DNA of 21,465 nucleotides from Cylindrodendrum hubeiense (Eukaryota; Ascomycota; Sordariomycetes; Hypocreales; Nectriaceae): assembly GCA_014621425.1 (NCBI GenBank), contig JAANBB010000583.1:1-21465 (forward strand). Reading direction: 5' to 3'. Position 1 is the first letter of the stretch. Each line of letters opens with the position of its first letter. The translations under genes and the position numbers were made by a program. The notes beneath the pieces were generated by a model. That model was not told the DNA's origin, did not search any database, and was given only the letters and a program-made list of their open reading frames with translations. Below are positions 1 through 7,802 of this stretch, piece after piece.

Positions 1-122
1 GAAGAATTCAAGTCTCCATATGCCTGCATTAACCTGGGTAGCCTGATTATGTGTGTGCGAGATTGACATGCGATTGATTGCAGTGTTGACGCGTAACCAA
101 CTGTTGACTGTTGAGAGCTACC

Positions 123-169
123 TTAGGTAGAGTAGGTTAGGTAGAGTAGGTAACTTAGGTCGAGTACCT
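123..169 (+). repeat. TTAGGTAGAGTAGG tandem repeat
   Basis: The 15-mer TTAGGTAGAGTAGGT occurs at 123-137 and again, sharing one base, at 137-151 (period 14). A third, diverged copy, TTAGGTCGAGTACCT, is at 155-169. The repeat lies about 190-230 bp upstream of the gamma-tubulin ATG. It is not the fungal telomere repeat TTAGGG. Confidence 0.9.
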
Positions 170-182
170 AGTTGTGCCAAAA

Positions 183-311
183 ATGTTAAAGTGGAACGCG
201 GGGGCGGGAGCAGCGCGTCGCGTCAAGCCCAGGCCCAAAGTCGTCGCAAAACGCACCAAGCACCAAAGCATCAAGCACCGAGCACCAAGCCAATGCACTC
301 CACCGCATTGA
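183..311 (+). other. Candidate upstream ORF, 42 aa
   Basis: An ATG at 183-185 opens a 42-codon frame ending in TGA at 309-311, 45 nt before the gamma-tubulin ATG. The predicted peptide is basic, with many K and R. It would act as a uORF only if transcription starts upstream of 183, which the sequence does not show. It could equally be chance. Confidence 0.2.
253..289 (+). repeat. CACCAAG-type short repeat, cluster 1
   Basis: Imperfect 7-8 nt units (CACCAAG, CACCAAAG, CATCAAG, CACCGAG, CACCAAG) run head to tail. The last 18 nt (272-289) are identical to 5653-5670 in a longer cluster of the same kind. Confidence 0.8.
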
Positions 312-356
312 ACCGCACTTCTCCTGCATCAGCACCACAACGCCAAGCGGATCAAG

Positions 357-2231
357 ATGCCCAGGTACGTCGCCCCTCTACGCGGCCGTCTCCCTTCTTC
401 CAGCACCCGCTTATCTCTCTACTCTCTCGCAGGGAAATTATCACGATCCAGGCCGGGCAGTGCGGCAACAGCAGTTGGTCTCCCCCCCACCTCGCACCTC
501 GCACTACACACCCCCCAATAGCTCCCATTCTCCGATGCGAACCCCTTCTCCCACCCGCAAATCACACCCGAGTCTAGACTGCTAACTCGGCATCTTGCGT
601 CGTAGTCGGTAGCCAGTTCTGGCAGCAGCTCTGCCAGGAACACGGCATCAGCCAGGATGGCAACCTCGAGGACTTTGCGACCGAGGGCGGTGACCGCAAG
701 GACGTCTTCTACTACCAGAGCGACGACACCCGATACATCCCCCGCGCGATTCTGATTGATCTGGAACCCAGAGTGCGTATTCCCGATGGCAAGATGACAA
801 GATGACAAGACGATCCAGTATAACGTGGTAGGGGGGACATGTGCTAACCGGCCTGTCCTCAGGTCCTCAACGGCATCCAGACCGGCCCCTACAAGAACAT
901 CTACAACCCCGAGAACTTCTACGTCGGCAAGAATGGCATGGGTGCCGCCAACAACTGGGGTGACGGATACCAGAGCGGCGAGGCCGTATACGAGGACATC
1001 ATGGAGATGATTGACCGAGAGGCCGACGGAAGCGACTCCCTCGAGGTGAGGGCTCTGCACATATATACGACTTGCGTATCCTAATCGTGACGCAGGGCTT
1101 CATGATGCTGCACTCCATCGCTGGCGGAACCGGCTCCGGTCTGGGCTCCTTTCTCCTCGAAAAGCTCAACGACCGCTTCCCCAAGAAAATCATCCAGACG
1201 TACTCGGTATTCCCCGACACCACCAGCGCCGGCGACGTCGTCGTCCACCCCTACAACAGCGTTCTCTCCATGCGCCGGCTGACCCAGAACGCCGACTCCG
1301 TCGTTGTCCTCGACAACGGCGCCCTCTCCCACATTGCCGCTGACCGGCTTCACGTCCAGGAACCTTCGTTCCAGCAGACGAACCAGCTGGTAAGTCAACA
1401 CCCACACTCAGTTCCTTCATAGTGGGCCGTGAGCGCGCTGATGCTGATTCAACTCGAACCTGTAGGTCGCAACCGTCATGTCGGCGAGCACCACCACTCT
1501 ACGATACCCCGGCTACATGCACAACGATCTCGTCAGCATCCTGGCCTCTCTGATCCCGACCCCAAGGTGCCACTTCCTCATGACGGCTTACACGCCCTTC
1601 ACTGGAGACCAGGTCGAGCAGGCCAAGACGGTGCGCAAGACGACGGTGCTAGATGTGATGCGCCGACTTCTCCAGCCCAAGAACCGCATGGTTTCGACGG
1701 TTCCCGGAAAGAAGAGCTGCTACATCTCCATCCTCAACGTCATCCAGGGCGAGGTCGATCCCACCGACGTCCACAAGAGTCTACTCCGTATCCGGGAGCG
1801 TCGCCTCGCCACCTTCATCCCTTGGGGTCCTGCCAGTATTCAGGTCGCCCTGACGAAGCGAAGTCCCTACATCCCCATGAGCCATCGCGTGAGCGGTTTG
1901 ATGCTGGCCAACCACACGAGCATTGCGACGGTACGTCCCCGTGTCCCGTGTTCCTTGACATCTTGTTCGGTTTACTAATGATGGACCTCCCCACATGCAG
2001 CTCTTCAAGAGAATCCTAAGACAGTACGACGGCATGCGCAAGCGCAACGCCTTCATGGAGGGCTACAAGAAAACGGCCCCGTTCTCGGAGAACCTCGACG
2101 AGTTCGACGAGGCGCGGCAGGTAGTTGCGGACTTGATTGGCGAATATGAGGCCGCCGAGGGCGCAGACTACCTGAACCCAGACGCAGGGGAGAAGGCTAC
2201 GTCAGCAGAGACGGACGGCCGTATGGCCTGA
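357..2231 (+). CDS. Gamma-tubulin (tubulin gamma chain), 7 exons, complete
   Basis: Gamma-tubulin is the GTP-binding tubulin of the gamma-tubulin complex, which nucleates microtubules at spindle pole bodies. Exons are 357-364, 433-473, 606-772, 863-1045, 1096-1389, 1466-1930 and 2001-2231. They sum to 1389 nt, giving 462 aa plus TGA, in the usual size range for fungal gamma-tubulins. Visible motifs are the N-terminal [15 protein letters not shown], the tubulin signature GGTGSGLG at residues 143-150, [10 protein letters not shown] near residue 244 (T7-loop region) and [20 protein letters not shown], characteristic of the gamma class. The start at 357 is fixed by the conserved N terminus and has A at -3. 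The first coding exon holds only 8 nt, splitting codon 3. Introns are 68, 132, 90, 50, 76 and 70 nt, all GT-AG; CTAAC or CTAAT branch-like sites are visible in introns 2, 3, 4 and 6. Codons mostly end in G or C. There are no frameshifts or missing motifs, so the gene looks functional. The family call is firm; the standard symbol varies between species, so none is given. Confidence 0.98.
474..605 (+). other. Gamma-tubulin intron 2 with non-consensus donor
   Basis: The conserved GQCGNSIGSQFW stretch can be restored only by splicing from GTTGGT at 474 to TAG at 603-605, which completes an ATC codon. The donor GTTGGT departs from the GTAAGT/GTACGT/GTGAGT type. A strong branch-like CTAAC lies at 582-586, 17 nt before the acceptor TAG. 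At 132 nt this is the longest of the six introns. Confidence 0.85.
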
Positions 2232-2562
2232 GAGGTCGAGAGAACGGATAAGTTGGGTGAAGCGTGAGAGTGTGTTTGATCTTTCGATATAGCAGCAGGG
2301 GGGGTGGACATGGGGCATGGTTCTCATTGGCGTTTTGGGCGATAACCTCCTTCGAAACTTGATAGAAAACTGCGGTTGCTGCCCAGGTTAGGTAGATAGC
2401 CGAGTGATGAAGGGATATGATGTATTCATCATTACATACTGCATTGACACATGATCCCGCAGGGCACCCTGGAGTTCTTGTGGGGACTGTATTCGCCTCC
2501 AGACAATATCGTGATGCCGGTATTCGAAGCCAGCAAGGCCCCTATTCCCAGTACCACACACC
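2232..2562 (+). other. Gamma-tubulin 3' flank, no gene seen
   Basis: This is the sequence between the gamma-tubulin stop and the next candidate start. No canonical AATAAA is visible, which is not unusual in filamentous fungi. A short hairpin, ATGATG-TATT-CATCAT, lies near 2419-2434. A copy of the AGGTTAGGTAGA motif lies at 2385-2396. The 3' UTR and cleavage site cannot be placed from sequence alone. Confidence 0.6.
2385..2396 (+). repeat. AGGTTAGGTAGA motif, 3' copy
   Basis: This 12-mer is identical to 134-145 in the gamma-tubulin upstream repeat, so the same motif stands on both sides of the gene. Confidence 0.85.
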
Positions 2563-2808
2563 ATGACTCGGTCCAAGCAACAGGAGATCGCCGACGCCAT
2601 GACAAGCCTGCCCCTGCTCGAACAACCACCCAAGGCGCCGGACTGGCAGTCGGCCGACGCGCGGGATGTCAACGTCGTCGGATCAGGTCGGACAGAGGCA
2701 AGTACTGGTACAGATAAAAGCGCCGAGTCGCGTCTGCGGAGCCCAAGCACTAGGGGTGCCAATATGGATATGGGTGGGATTGGCAGAGAAGATGAATCGA
2801 AGGAGTAA
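2563..2808 (+). CDS. Candidate small protein, 81 aa, unknown function
   Basis: I do not recognise this protein. It starts at ATG 2563 in a good context (CACCATG, A at -3) and ends at TAA 2806-2808. The product is hydrophilic and probably disordered. It has a short amphipathic N-terminal stretch (QQEIADAMTSLPLLEQ), then PPKAPDWQSADARDVNVVGS, then an S/T/G/E/R-rich tail. There is no signal peptide, membrane segment or cysteine. By hand count about 32 of the first 40 codons end in G or C, against about 19 of the last 41. The first half therefore looks like real fungal coding sequence, and the true gene may splice elsewhere after codon 40 (a GT lies in GGATCAGGTCGG near 2683). It lies 331 nt after gamma-tubulin on the same strand. 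It could also be a chance frame in the tubulin 3' region. Confidence 0.35.
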   Translation: MTRSKQQEIADAMTSLPLLEQPPKAPDWQSADARDVNVVGSGRTEASTGTDKSAESRLRSPSTRGANMDMGGIGREDESKE

Positions 2809-2879
2809 TGGGACGTGTAGTGGCGGCAGGATAGCCGGGAGCAACAGGATGAGTACGCGGCAATACACGTCATTGTAGT

Positions 2880-4060
2880 TTGAGATCGGCTTATGGGTTA
2901 TATTCACCTCTACGGGTTACTTAGAGTCAATGTTGACGCTCCTCCCTCTTAGATCATAACTTTCACCAAGGTCATATTCGAAATCAACGCTCCAACGTCA
3001 CCTGGCTCGACTCATCTCGGAAGTCGTTTCCTTGGATCGAATATGTGATTCGGTCAGCTCTGGTAGGGACGTCCGGGTCATTGCAAGTCCGCTGCGTTTT
3101 AGATTTCTCCCATAGTTAGGAATGATATACTACATGAGATCCCGACTCTGTCATATCTTCCAGGCAATCGTATTAAAAGGATTCTATAGATCTGTCAGCT
3201 TGGTTCAGTTCCATGGATATCCTCCCACCCTACACTCGACTAATGAAAGGCTGTCCTGATGGCATCGAAGTCGGGCGTAGCAATCACTAATATCAACGAG
3301 AAACAACATACTCACATAACATGTTTAAACTGCATTGTTACACATCTGTTTGTTGATTCAATTTATCTCCTTGCCATTTCATTCGGCAATGTCTTTAGTG
3401 GGCACTCACTCTATTCGATGTGTGGGCAACCACTTGGAGCGAATCTCCCGGCGCAGGGAGATGCGGCCGGAGCAAGCTTGTGCAGAGGGACCTGTGAATG
3501 CAGCTACTCTTCTCCCTGTGAGTTATTTCTGTCAATCCAGTCATTCGTTGCTATGGGGCTTCTTTGGCTTCCATCGTGGATGACACTTGTGTGAGTTCCA
3601 AACAAGCCATGGGGAATCTTGCATCTACCTTTCAAGCTCCTCATCCCCAAAACATACACTTAGGAACATCCAAGGGCACATGGGTAGTTTTAGTGGAGGG
3701 ATTCGAATAGTTACGGCAGGTGCTCGGTAGAAAACTCGAATCTATGGAGTTCCTCGAATTAGCAGGTACTTGGTTAGTATGGTAGCCGGCTGAATTTAAT
3801 CACAACGAGCCCAGATTGGTGCTCCTCTATACTTATCAGCCTGTGGTGTGTTTGGCATCTTGGCTACTCTGCGCACTTTCCCAGTTTCGTTGTGCATTGT
3901 GGTGGTTTATTTCATTCATCAGGTACCCTTGTGTGAATGTGTTGACACAGCTGGTGATCGGAAGAATTTGGTTACTGACACAACTGTAACAATCCACCAA
4001 CATCTCTTACCATGTTGTCCAAGTATCGTCATTAATTCAAGTCCGAGCTGGATATCCCAG
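2880..4060. other. AT-richer island without a recognisable gene
   Basis: Spot counts give about 30% GC at 3301-3360 and about 42% at 3361-3420 and 3721-3780, against about 58% at 8041-8100. The longest open frame is about 111 codons and matches nothing I know. I see no terminal inverted repeats, long terminal repeats or transposase motif. A decayed transposon or RIP-mutated DNA is possible but not shown; an AT-rich spacer is equally likely. Confidence 0.5.
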
Positions 4061-4140
4061 CCCAGAGGAGCAAGACTAATCGACACTGGCCAAGATGGAG
4101 TCTCCTTGAAACATCACAGCACTCGTCGTCCTGGGTTGAG

Positions 4141-4374
4141 ATGTCTTCGTTGGTAACCCCTACCCTGCACCTGGGGATGCCGAGCTTCAGCACGGAGACT
4201 CGGCAACCAAGAAATACTATCGCCGACACCTACAACCGAAGCACAACATCCAAGCGCAAGCTAGCCACTGGTATAAGCCAACCGTGTTAGTATGGGATCA
4301 TCGCATGCCTGGTACTATCCCGATGCTGCTTCCCTGCTCATCAGCAACACGCGGATAACACAGACCGCGAAGCT
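4141..4374. other. Intergenic, no supported gene
   Basis: A short frame of 49 codons opens at ATG 4141 and ends at TAG near 4288-4290. It is too short and unsupported to call. Base composition returns here from the AT-richer island to the GC-rich level of the rest of the window. Confidence 0.4.
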
Positions 4375-5327
4375 AGTCATGGCCGGAACTGACAATCTCC
4401 CGTGACAATCTCGCATACACAAGTCGGTTCGCTACCTCCCCCCATCGACGCCTCGTCCTAATCGAGCGCCATCGAGCAGACATGCTCCAGCGCTTTACTG
4501 GCCGGCACCCCTCCCAGTTCTGGCAAAGCCTGCTGTAGATTCTGGACGCTGCCATACGAGACAGCGAGGCGGCGCTGGCTCTGTCGGGCGGACGGCGCAG
4601 CTAGCGCTCCGAGGAGAAGGATACTACGTAGGCGAGGCGTTCGCAATTGTGCCACGGAACCCTGAATTCCGGACGAACCTGCCGGCCATGATAGTCTGTC
4701 TAGGTGCCGATGGAATTGCCCTAGCGGGGGGACAGGGACGGGAATGACGTTTGACGAGGAACTCGTGTGCAGGAGCCCAGCATCGCATCCGCATCTGACT
4801 TTGCCGGTGCGTTATTGTGCCTCTTTGCGGGGACAGATCTGGTCCACCTGACAAGCGTTTTACTCCCGAATGATTCATTCCACTTCATCCCGCGCCATCT
4901 CGTATCTTGTCACCGACGGCAGGGAACCCCTAAGCCTCGCTGTCTCGGATATTGGCTGACTCGAGAGCTCGAGACTCGAGAACTCGTTGGGGAGGCGTGC
5001 AACGGCCTTTCGTCGACACTACTCTGTCGCCTCGGAGCGCGATCCCAATAGCTGCACCGCCATCTGGTGGCTTGCCTAATCTCTCGCGCTTAAGCAGGAA
5101 CCTCCCAATTTGATGGGCAAACACGCCAGAGTACCCTCTCTCCAAGGGTCCGTCTCGGAGCCGCTGACTGTCTCAACGTCCATCTCCCCACACCCGTCAG
5201 TCACACACCAGCTACCAAGGACGACGACGGGCAGCACCTTTCCGCGATTGTCGACATCTTTGCGAGTGACACCTCGCTTCAGAATCCGGCAGCTGCGCTA
5301 TGCGCCAGGCGCTACGCACGGAGCTAG
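4375..5327 (+). other. Coding-like interrupted frames, possible gene relic
   Basis: Several plus-strand stretches have protein-like composition but do not join into one frame. 4406-4744 is open for 113 codons to TGA 4745-4747, and its C-terminal part includes EGYYVGEAFAIVPRNPEF. A second frame through about 4400-4590 includes MLQRFTGRHPSQFWQSLL, then an in-frame TAG, then ILDAAIRDSEAALAL. 5094-5324 is open for 77 codons, without an ATG of its own, to TAG 5325-5327 and includes GQHLSAIVDIFASDTSLQNP. No family is recognised. These could be a mutated gene, unassembled small exons, or chance. The last is a real possibility in GC-rich DNA, where the minus strand is also partly open. Confidence 0.2.
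4958..4986. repeat. ACTCGAGA short repeat
   Basis: The sequence GACTCGAGAGCTCGAG is followed by ACTCGAGAACTCG. CTCGAG occurs three times within 29 nt, making local palindromes. It is a simple-sequence cluster of unknown role. Confidence 0.7.
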
Positions 5328-5596
5328 ACGTCTGATGGTCCGACGGCGGGTAGTGCGGCGTTAGAACCAGAGAGTCTTGGTTTAATATGCGTGCGGCCTG
5401 AGCGGGAATAGAGGCGTGGAGGTCCAGACCCGGTGATCGACGAGCACCAAACCACCAAAAGGAAGGCCAAAAAACAAATCCAGGGTCCTGGGCCTGATCG
5501 TCAGTCAGGAGTCCGAATTACCGATCCACGATCCAGTGTCCGGTTTGACGGACTGGGTCTCAAAGGGAATTAGGACGCAGTTCGCCGCGGGCCGCG
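5328..5596. other. Intergenic, nothing recognised
   Basis: No open frame of note lies here and no regulatory element was recognised. The stretch leads directly into the second CACCAAG-type cluster. Confidence 0.5.
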
Positions 5597-5715
5597 CCAG
5601 CACCAGCGCCAGCATCAGCACCAAGACCAGCACCAAGACCAGCACCAAGTACCAAGCACCGAGCACCAAGACCAAGACCAAGACCTTGCAAGACCAAGAC
5701 CACAGCAAGCACTAG
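5597..5715 (+). repeat. CACCAAG/ACCAAG minisatellite, cluster 2
   Basis: The tract is made of imperfect 6-9 nt units (CACCAG, CACCAAG, AGACCAG, ACCAAG). It includes two copies of CACCAAGACCAG and an 18-nt stretch at 5653-5670 identical to 272-289 upstream of gamma-tubulin. On the minus strand it reads as an (LV)n peptide, which is an artefact of the repeat. Confidence 0.85.
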
Positions 5716-6266
5716 CCATTAGCTAGCACCAACATCTCGGCAGACGGAGAATCCCAGGAAATGCGGCTGGGTCTCAACACCGGAGCACCCTCCGGGCCGT
5801 GTGATTGGCTGCCTCATCAAAACCCTCCGCCCGGGTCGGGTCTCATAGGCGAGACAACCATGGTCATGATGCCATTTCCATTTGCCATCGTCCGGTAGAA
5901 TGCGATAGTTCATCTTTTCACCTCGATTTTGCTTGCTTGTTGCTCACCCCCCCCTGGCAAACGCCAGAGGACAAAAGCAAGAACGCCCTTGGCATGCAGA
6001 CTGCAGCGTAGGATGGAGACCCTGCGTACTTCTCGTCGTAAGGAGAAGGATCGTTTCGCATGTCGACGGGAGGAGTGCCTCTCTAGCCCCTGTCGTATAG
6101 ACATGCATACATAATAGTGTGCATACTGAGCGATTAACCAGACACCCACCGATGACGACAGGGGCGCCGCCCGTCTTCGTAGCCGAGATCGAAAGGGCCG
6201 GGACTATTTCCACCAGGTCGGAATCCTCCCAGAAAGCCAAAATGAAAGGGAGCGTGCGGAAGGAGT
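5716..6266. other. Intergenic, no supported gene
   Basis: Only short frames occur. One plus-strand frame (ATG 6152 to TAG 6302-6304, 50 aa) has a balanced composition, with many K, E and S, but a poor start context and no recognised family. A C-run is present near 5947-5954. Confidence 0.4.
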
Positions 6267-6573
6267 TTGCGGCAGCGGAAAAAAGCAATTCTAGCCCGCA
6301 CTAGGGCGGCACCGGTGGGACGATTTGGACGCGAAACGTACGTGAAAAAGAAAGGCGGACAAGCAGCAAGGAATGCAACCATGCTGACTGAAACGAAACT
6401 AGAAACAAACCTGGCAACCGACTATAGTCTGACTTGGTATAAGTCCGGACTGCATGGAGTTGAGGATCTGCACCAGGGGGTCCCCCAGCCAGTTGCCATG
6501 TCCAAAAGGTCCAAGGATGCGAGTCGTGCGCCAGCTTCCACGACGCTGGCGAGAGTGTGCAATTCCGTAGCCT

Positions 6574-6589
6574 CCCCCCCCCCCCCCCC
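6574..6589. repeat. Poly-C run (16 C)
   Basis: There are sixteen consecutive C residues at 6574-6589. A homopolymer this long is prone to length error in sequencing. Confidence 0.9.
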
Positions 6590-6635
6590 AAGTCCCGGCC
6601 AGCTCCGTCCGGGGAGGCTATACGGGAGCGGGAGC

Positions 6636-6646
6636 AAAAAAAAAAA
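6636..6646. repeat. Poly-A run (11 A)
   Basis: There are eleven consecutive A residues at 6636-6646, 47 nt after the C-run. No retroposon body or target-site duplication was recognised around it. Confidence 0.9.
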
Positions 6647-7152
6647 GTAAAGCCATGATGCTGATTACGTACCGTCTCATTTGGATAAACTCTGCCACGA
6701 GCTTCTGGAAGTCTTCGCCAGCAAGTGCCCGTCAACAAGTGCCGAGGAGCATAAACGAGAGCTGCTTGACTCGTAGCAGCAGCTTATTAAACTTTGGATC
6801 CATCGCAGCCATGTCCGAGGATCGTTCTCGGCCTGGAATGATGTACCACTTTACGTACGTGACAACCTTATGCACACATCTGCATCTCCGGCGGCCGGGC
6901 CAGCATCTCCACGGGCCAAAAAGCCCGAGCAGCTGCACGATCGAGCTCTGGCAGGGCACTTGTGTTGGGGACGTGTCCTCGCAGCTCGATCTGGACGTGC
7001 CTCGGCTAACCGTCAGAGCTGTTCGGGCGCCGGACTCCCTCCTGTCAGTAAATGAGAGGACAGAGGCGAACGACGCCTGTGGCCCTTTGAGTCAGGGGGG
7101 CGCCCTAGCGGGAGCACGAGCCGCCGGGATAGGGCCCCGCCACGATGCTGGC

Positions 7153-7186
7153 GAGATGAGATACGATACGATGAGATGAGATGCGA
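7153..7186. repeat. GATGAGATACGAT simple repeat
   Basis: Interleaved GAGAT, ACGAT and GATGA units form a low-complexity tract of about 34 nt. Confidence 0.75.
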
Positions 7187-7784
7187 TGGCTGACGGGCAC
7201 ACACGGGGAAATGGCTTCAATGCCGAGCACGACGATCCCCCGGCGTGCCCAGCACAATGCCCGGATCCCATGGTCATGCTCGCTGACTTGGAACACGACA
7301 AGTGCGGGGGTTTGAAGCTACCTCTCATCCCTCAATCTCCCTTGCTCCGTCCCCTTGGTTGCCCGTGCAAAGATCGGTTGCGATCCGGCCGGCATCTCGA
7401 TGGCTGCCAGAGGGGGCACGAATACGGCCAAAACAGGAAGGCTGGGTTGCCAGAGTTTAGGACATCGTATGATGTATCAGGCCAGTGCGGCGGGGGTGAT
7501 TGGACGTCCCTCAGGGGCCGTCGCAGAAGAAGCAAGCAAGCAAAGGCTCGGGCGGCCTGGTGCTAGCAGGGCATTACATGTCGCACGCACGACTAGCGGT
7601 GCTGTTCGGTTGGTAAGGCTGAGACGACGGGTCGGAACTGGGGGCGTATGAATGCGAAATTTGGTATCAGCGGGCACAGGATCCGCAGGCTTGGTCGTGA
7701 AGCTAGATCGATGAGCTAGGCGGCTATTGATTTTAGTCTTTTGATAGAGTTCGATCCGCGTCAGGCACTCAGTCAACACACACA

Positions 7785-7802
7785 GGCGATTCTGGCGATT
7801 CT
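7785..7802. repeat. GGCGATTCT direct repeat, 2 copies
   Basis: Two perfect 9-nt units are followed by GGCGGG. It is a minor microrepeat. Confidence 0.8.

Larger units (their letters stand above)
1..356 (+). promoter_or_regulatory. Upstream region of gamma-tubulin
   Basis: This is the sequence 5' of the gamma-tubulin start codon. It contains a three-copy TTAGGT-type repeat (123-169), a CACCAAG-type repeat (253-289), a CCAAT pentamer at 290-294 and two upstream ATGs (183 and 293). I see no convincing TATA box. The transcription start is not visible, so the split between promoter and 5' UTR is unknown. The role is inferred only from position. Confidence 0.6.
6267..7055 (+). other. Long frame broken by two stops, possible relic
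   Basis: One plus-strand frame stays open from 6267 to its stop at 7053-7055 except for TAA at 6648-6650 and TAG at 6774-6776. The middle segment includes HLDKLCHELLEVFASK and AEEHKRELLDS. After the TAG comes QQLIKLWIHRSHVRGSFSAW. The family is unknown. The TAG lies just before CAG CAG, so a CAG-to-TAG change is conceivable. Codon choice at 6300-6470 is not GC-ending, unlike gamma-tubulin, which argues against a live gene. The minus strand over 6680-6811 is also coding-like (DPKFNKLLLRVKQLSF, then TGA, then GEDFQKLVAEFIQMRR before a GTACGT), so even the strand is uncertain. Confidence 0.2.

Noticed and set aside
123..169. Possible interstitial telomere repeat
   Set aside because: The unit is TTAGGTAGAGTAGG, not (TTAGGG)n, and there is no run of telomere units.
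419..1060. 213-codon minus-strand frame
   Set aside because: It is the antisense of gamma-tubulin exons 2-4 and crosses their introns.
2683..2907. Minus-strand hydrophobic frame resembling a membrane segment
   Set aside because: It lies antisense to the better supported 81-aa plus frame and its tail, and has no independent coding evidence.
3259..3594. 111-codon plus frame in the AT-richer island
   Set aside because: Its start is an ordinary GATGG context, the composition is not biased toward coding, and there is no recognised domain. Frames of this length arise by chance.
5505..5708. Minus-strand LVLVLV peptide resembling a membrane protein
   Set aside because: The hydrophobic repeat is the reverse reading of the CACCAAG-type minisatellite.
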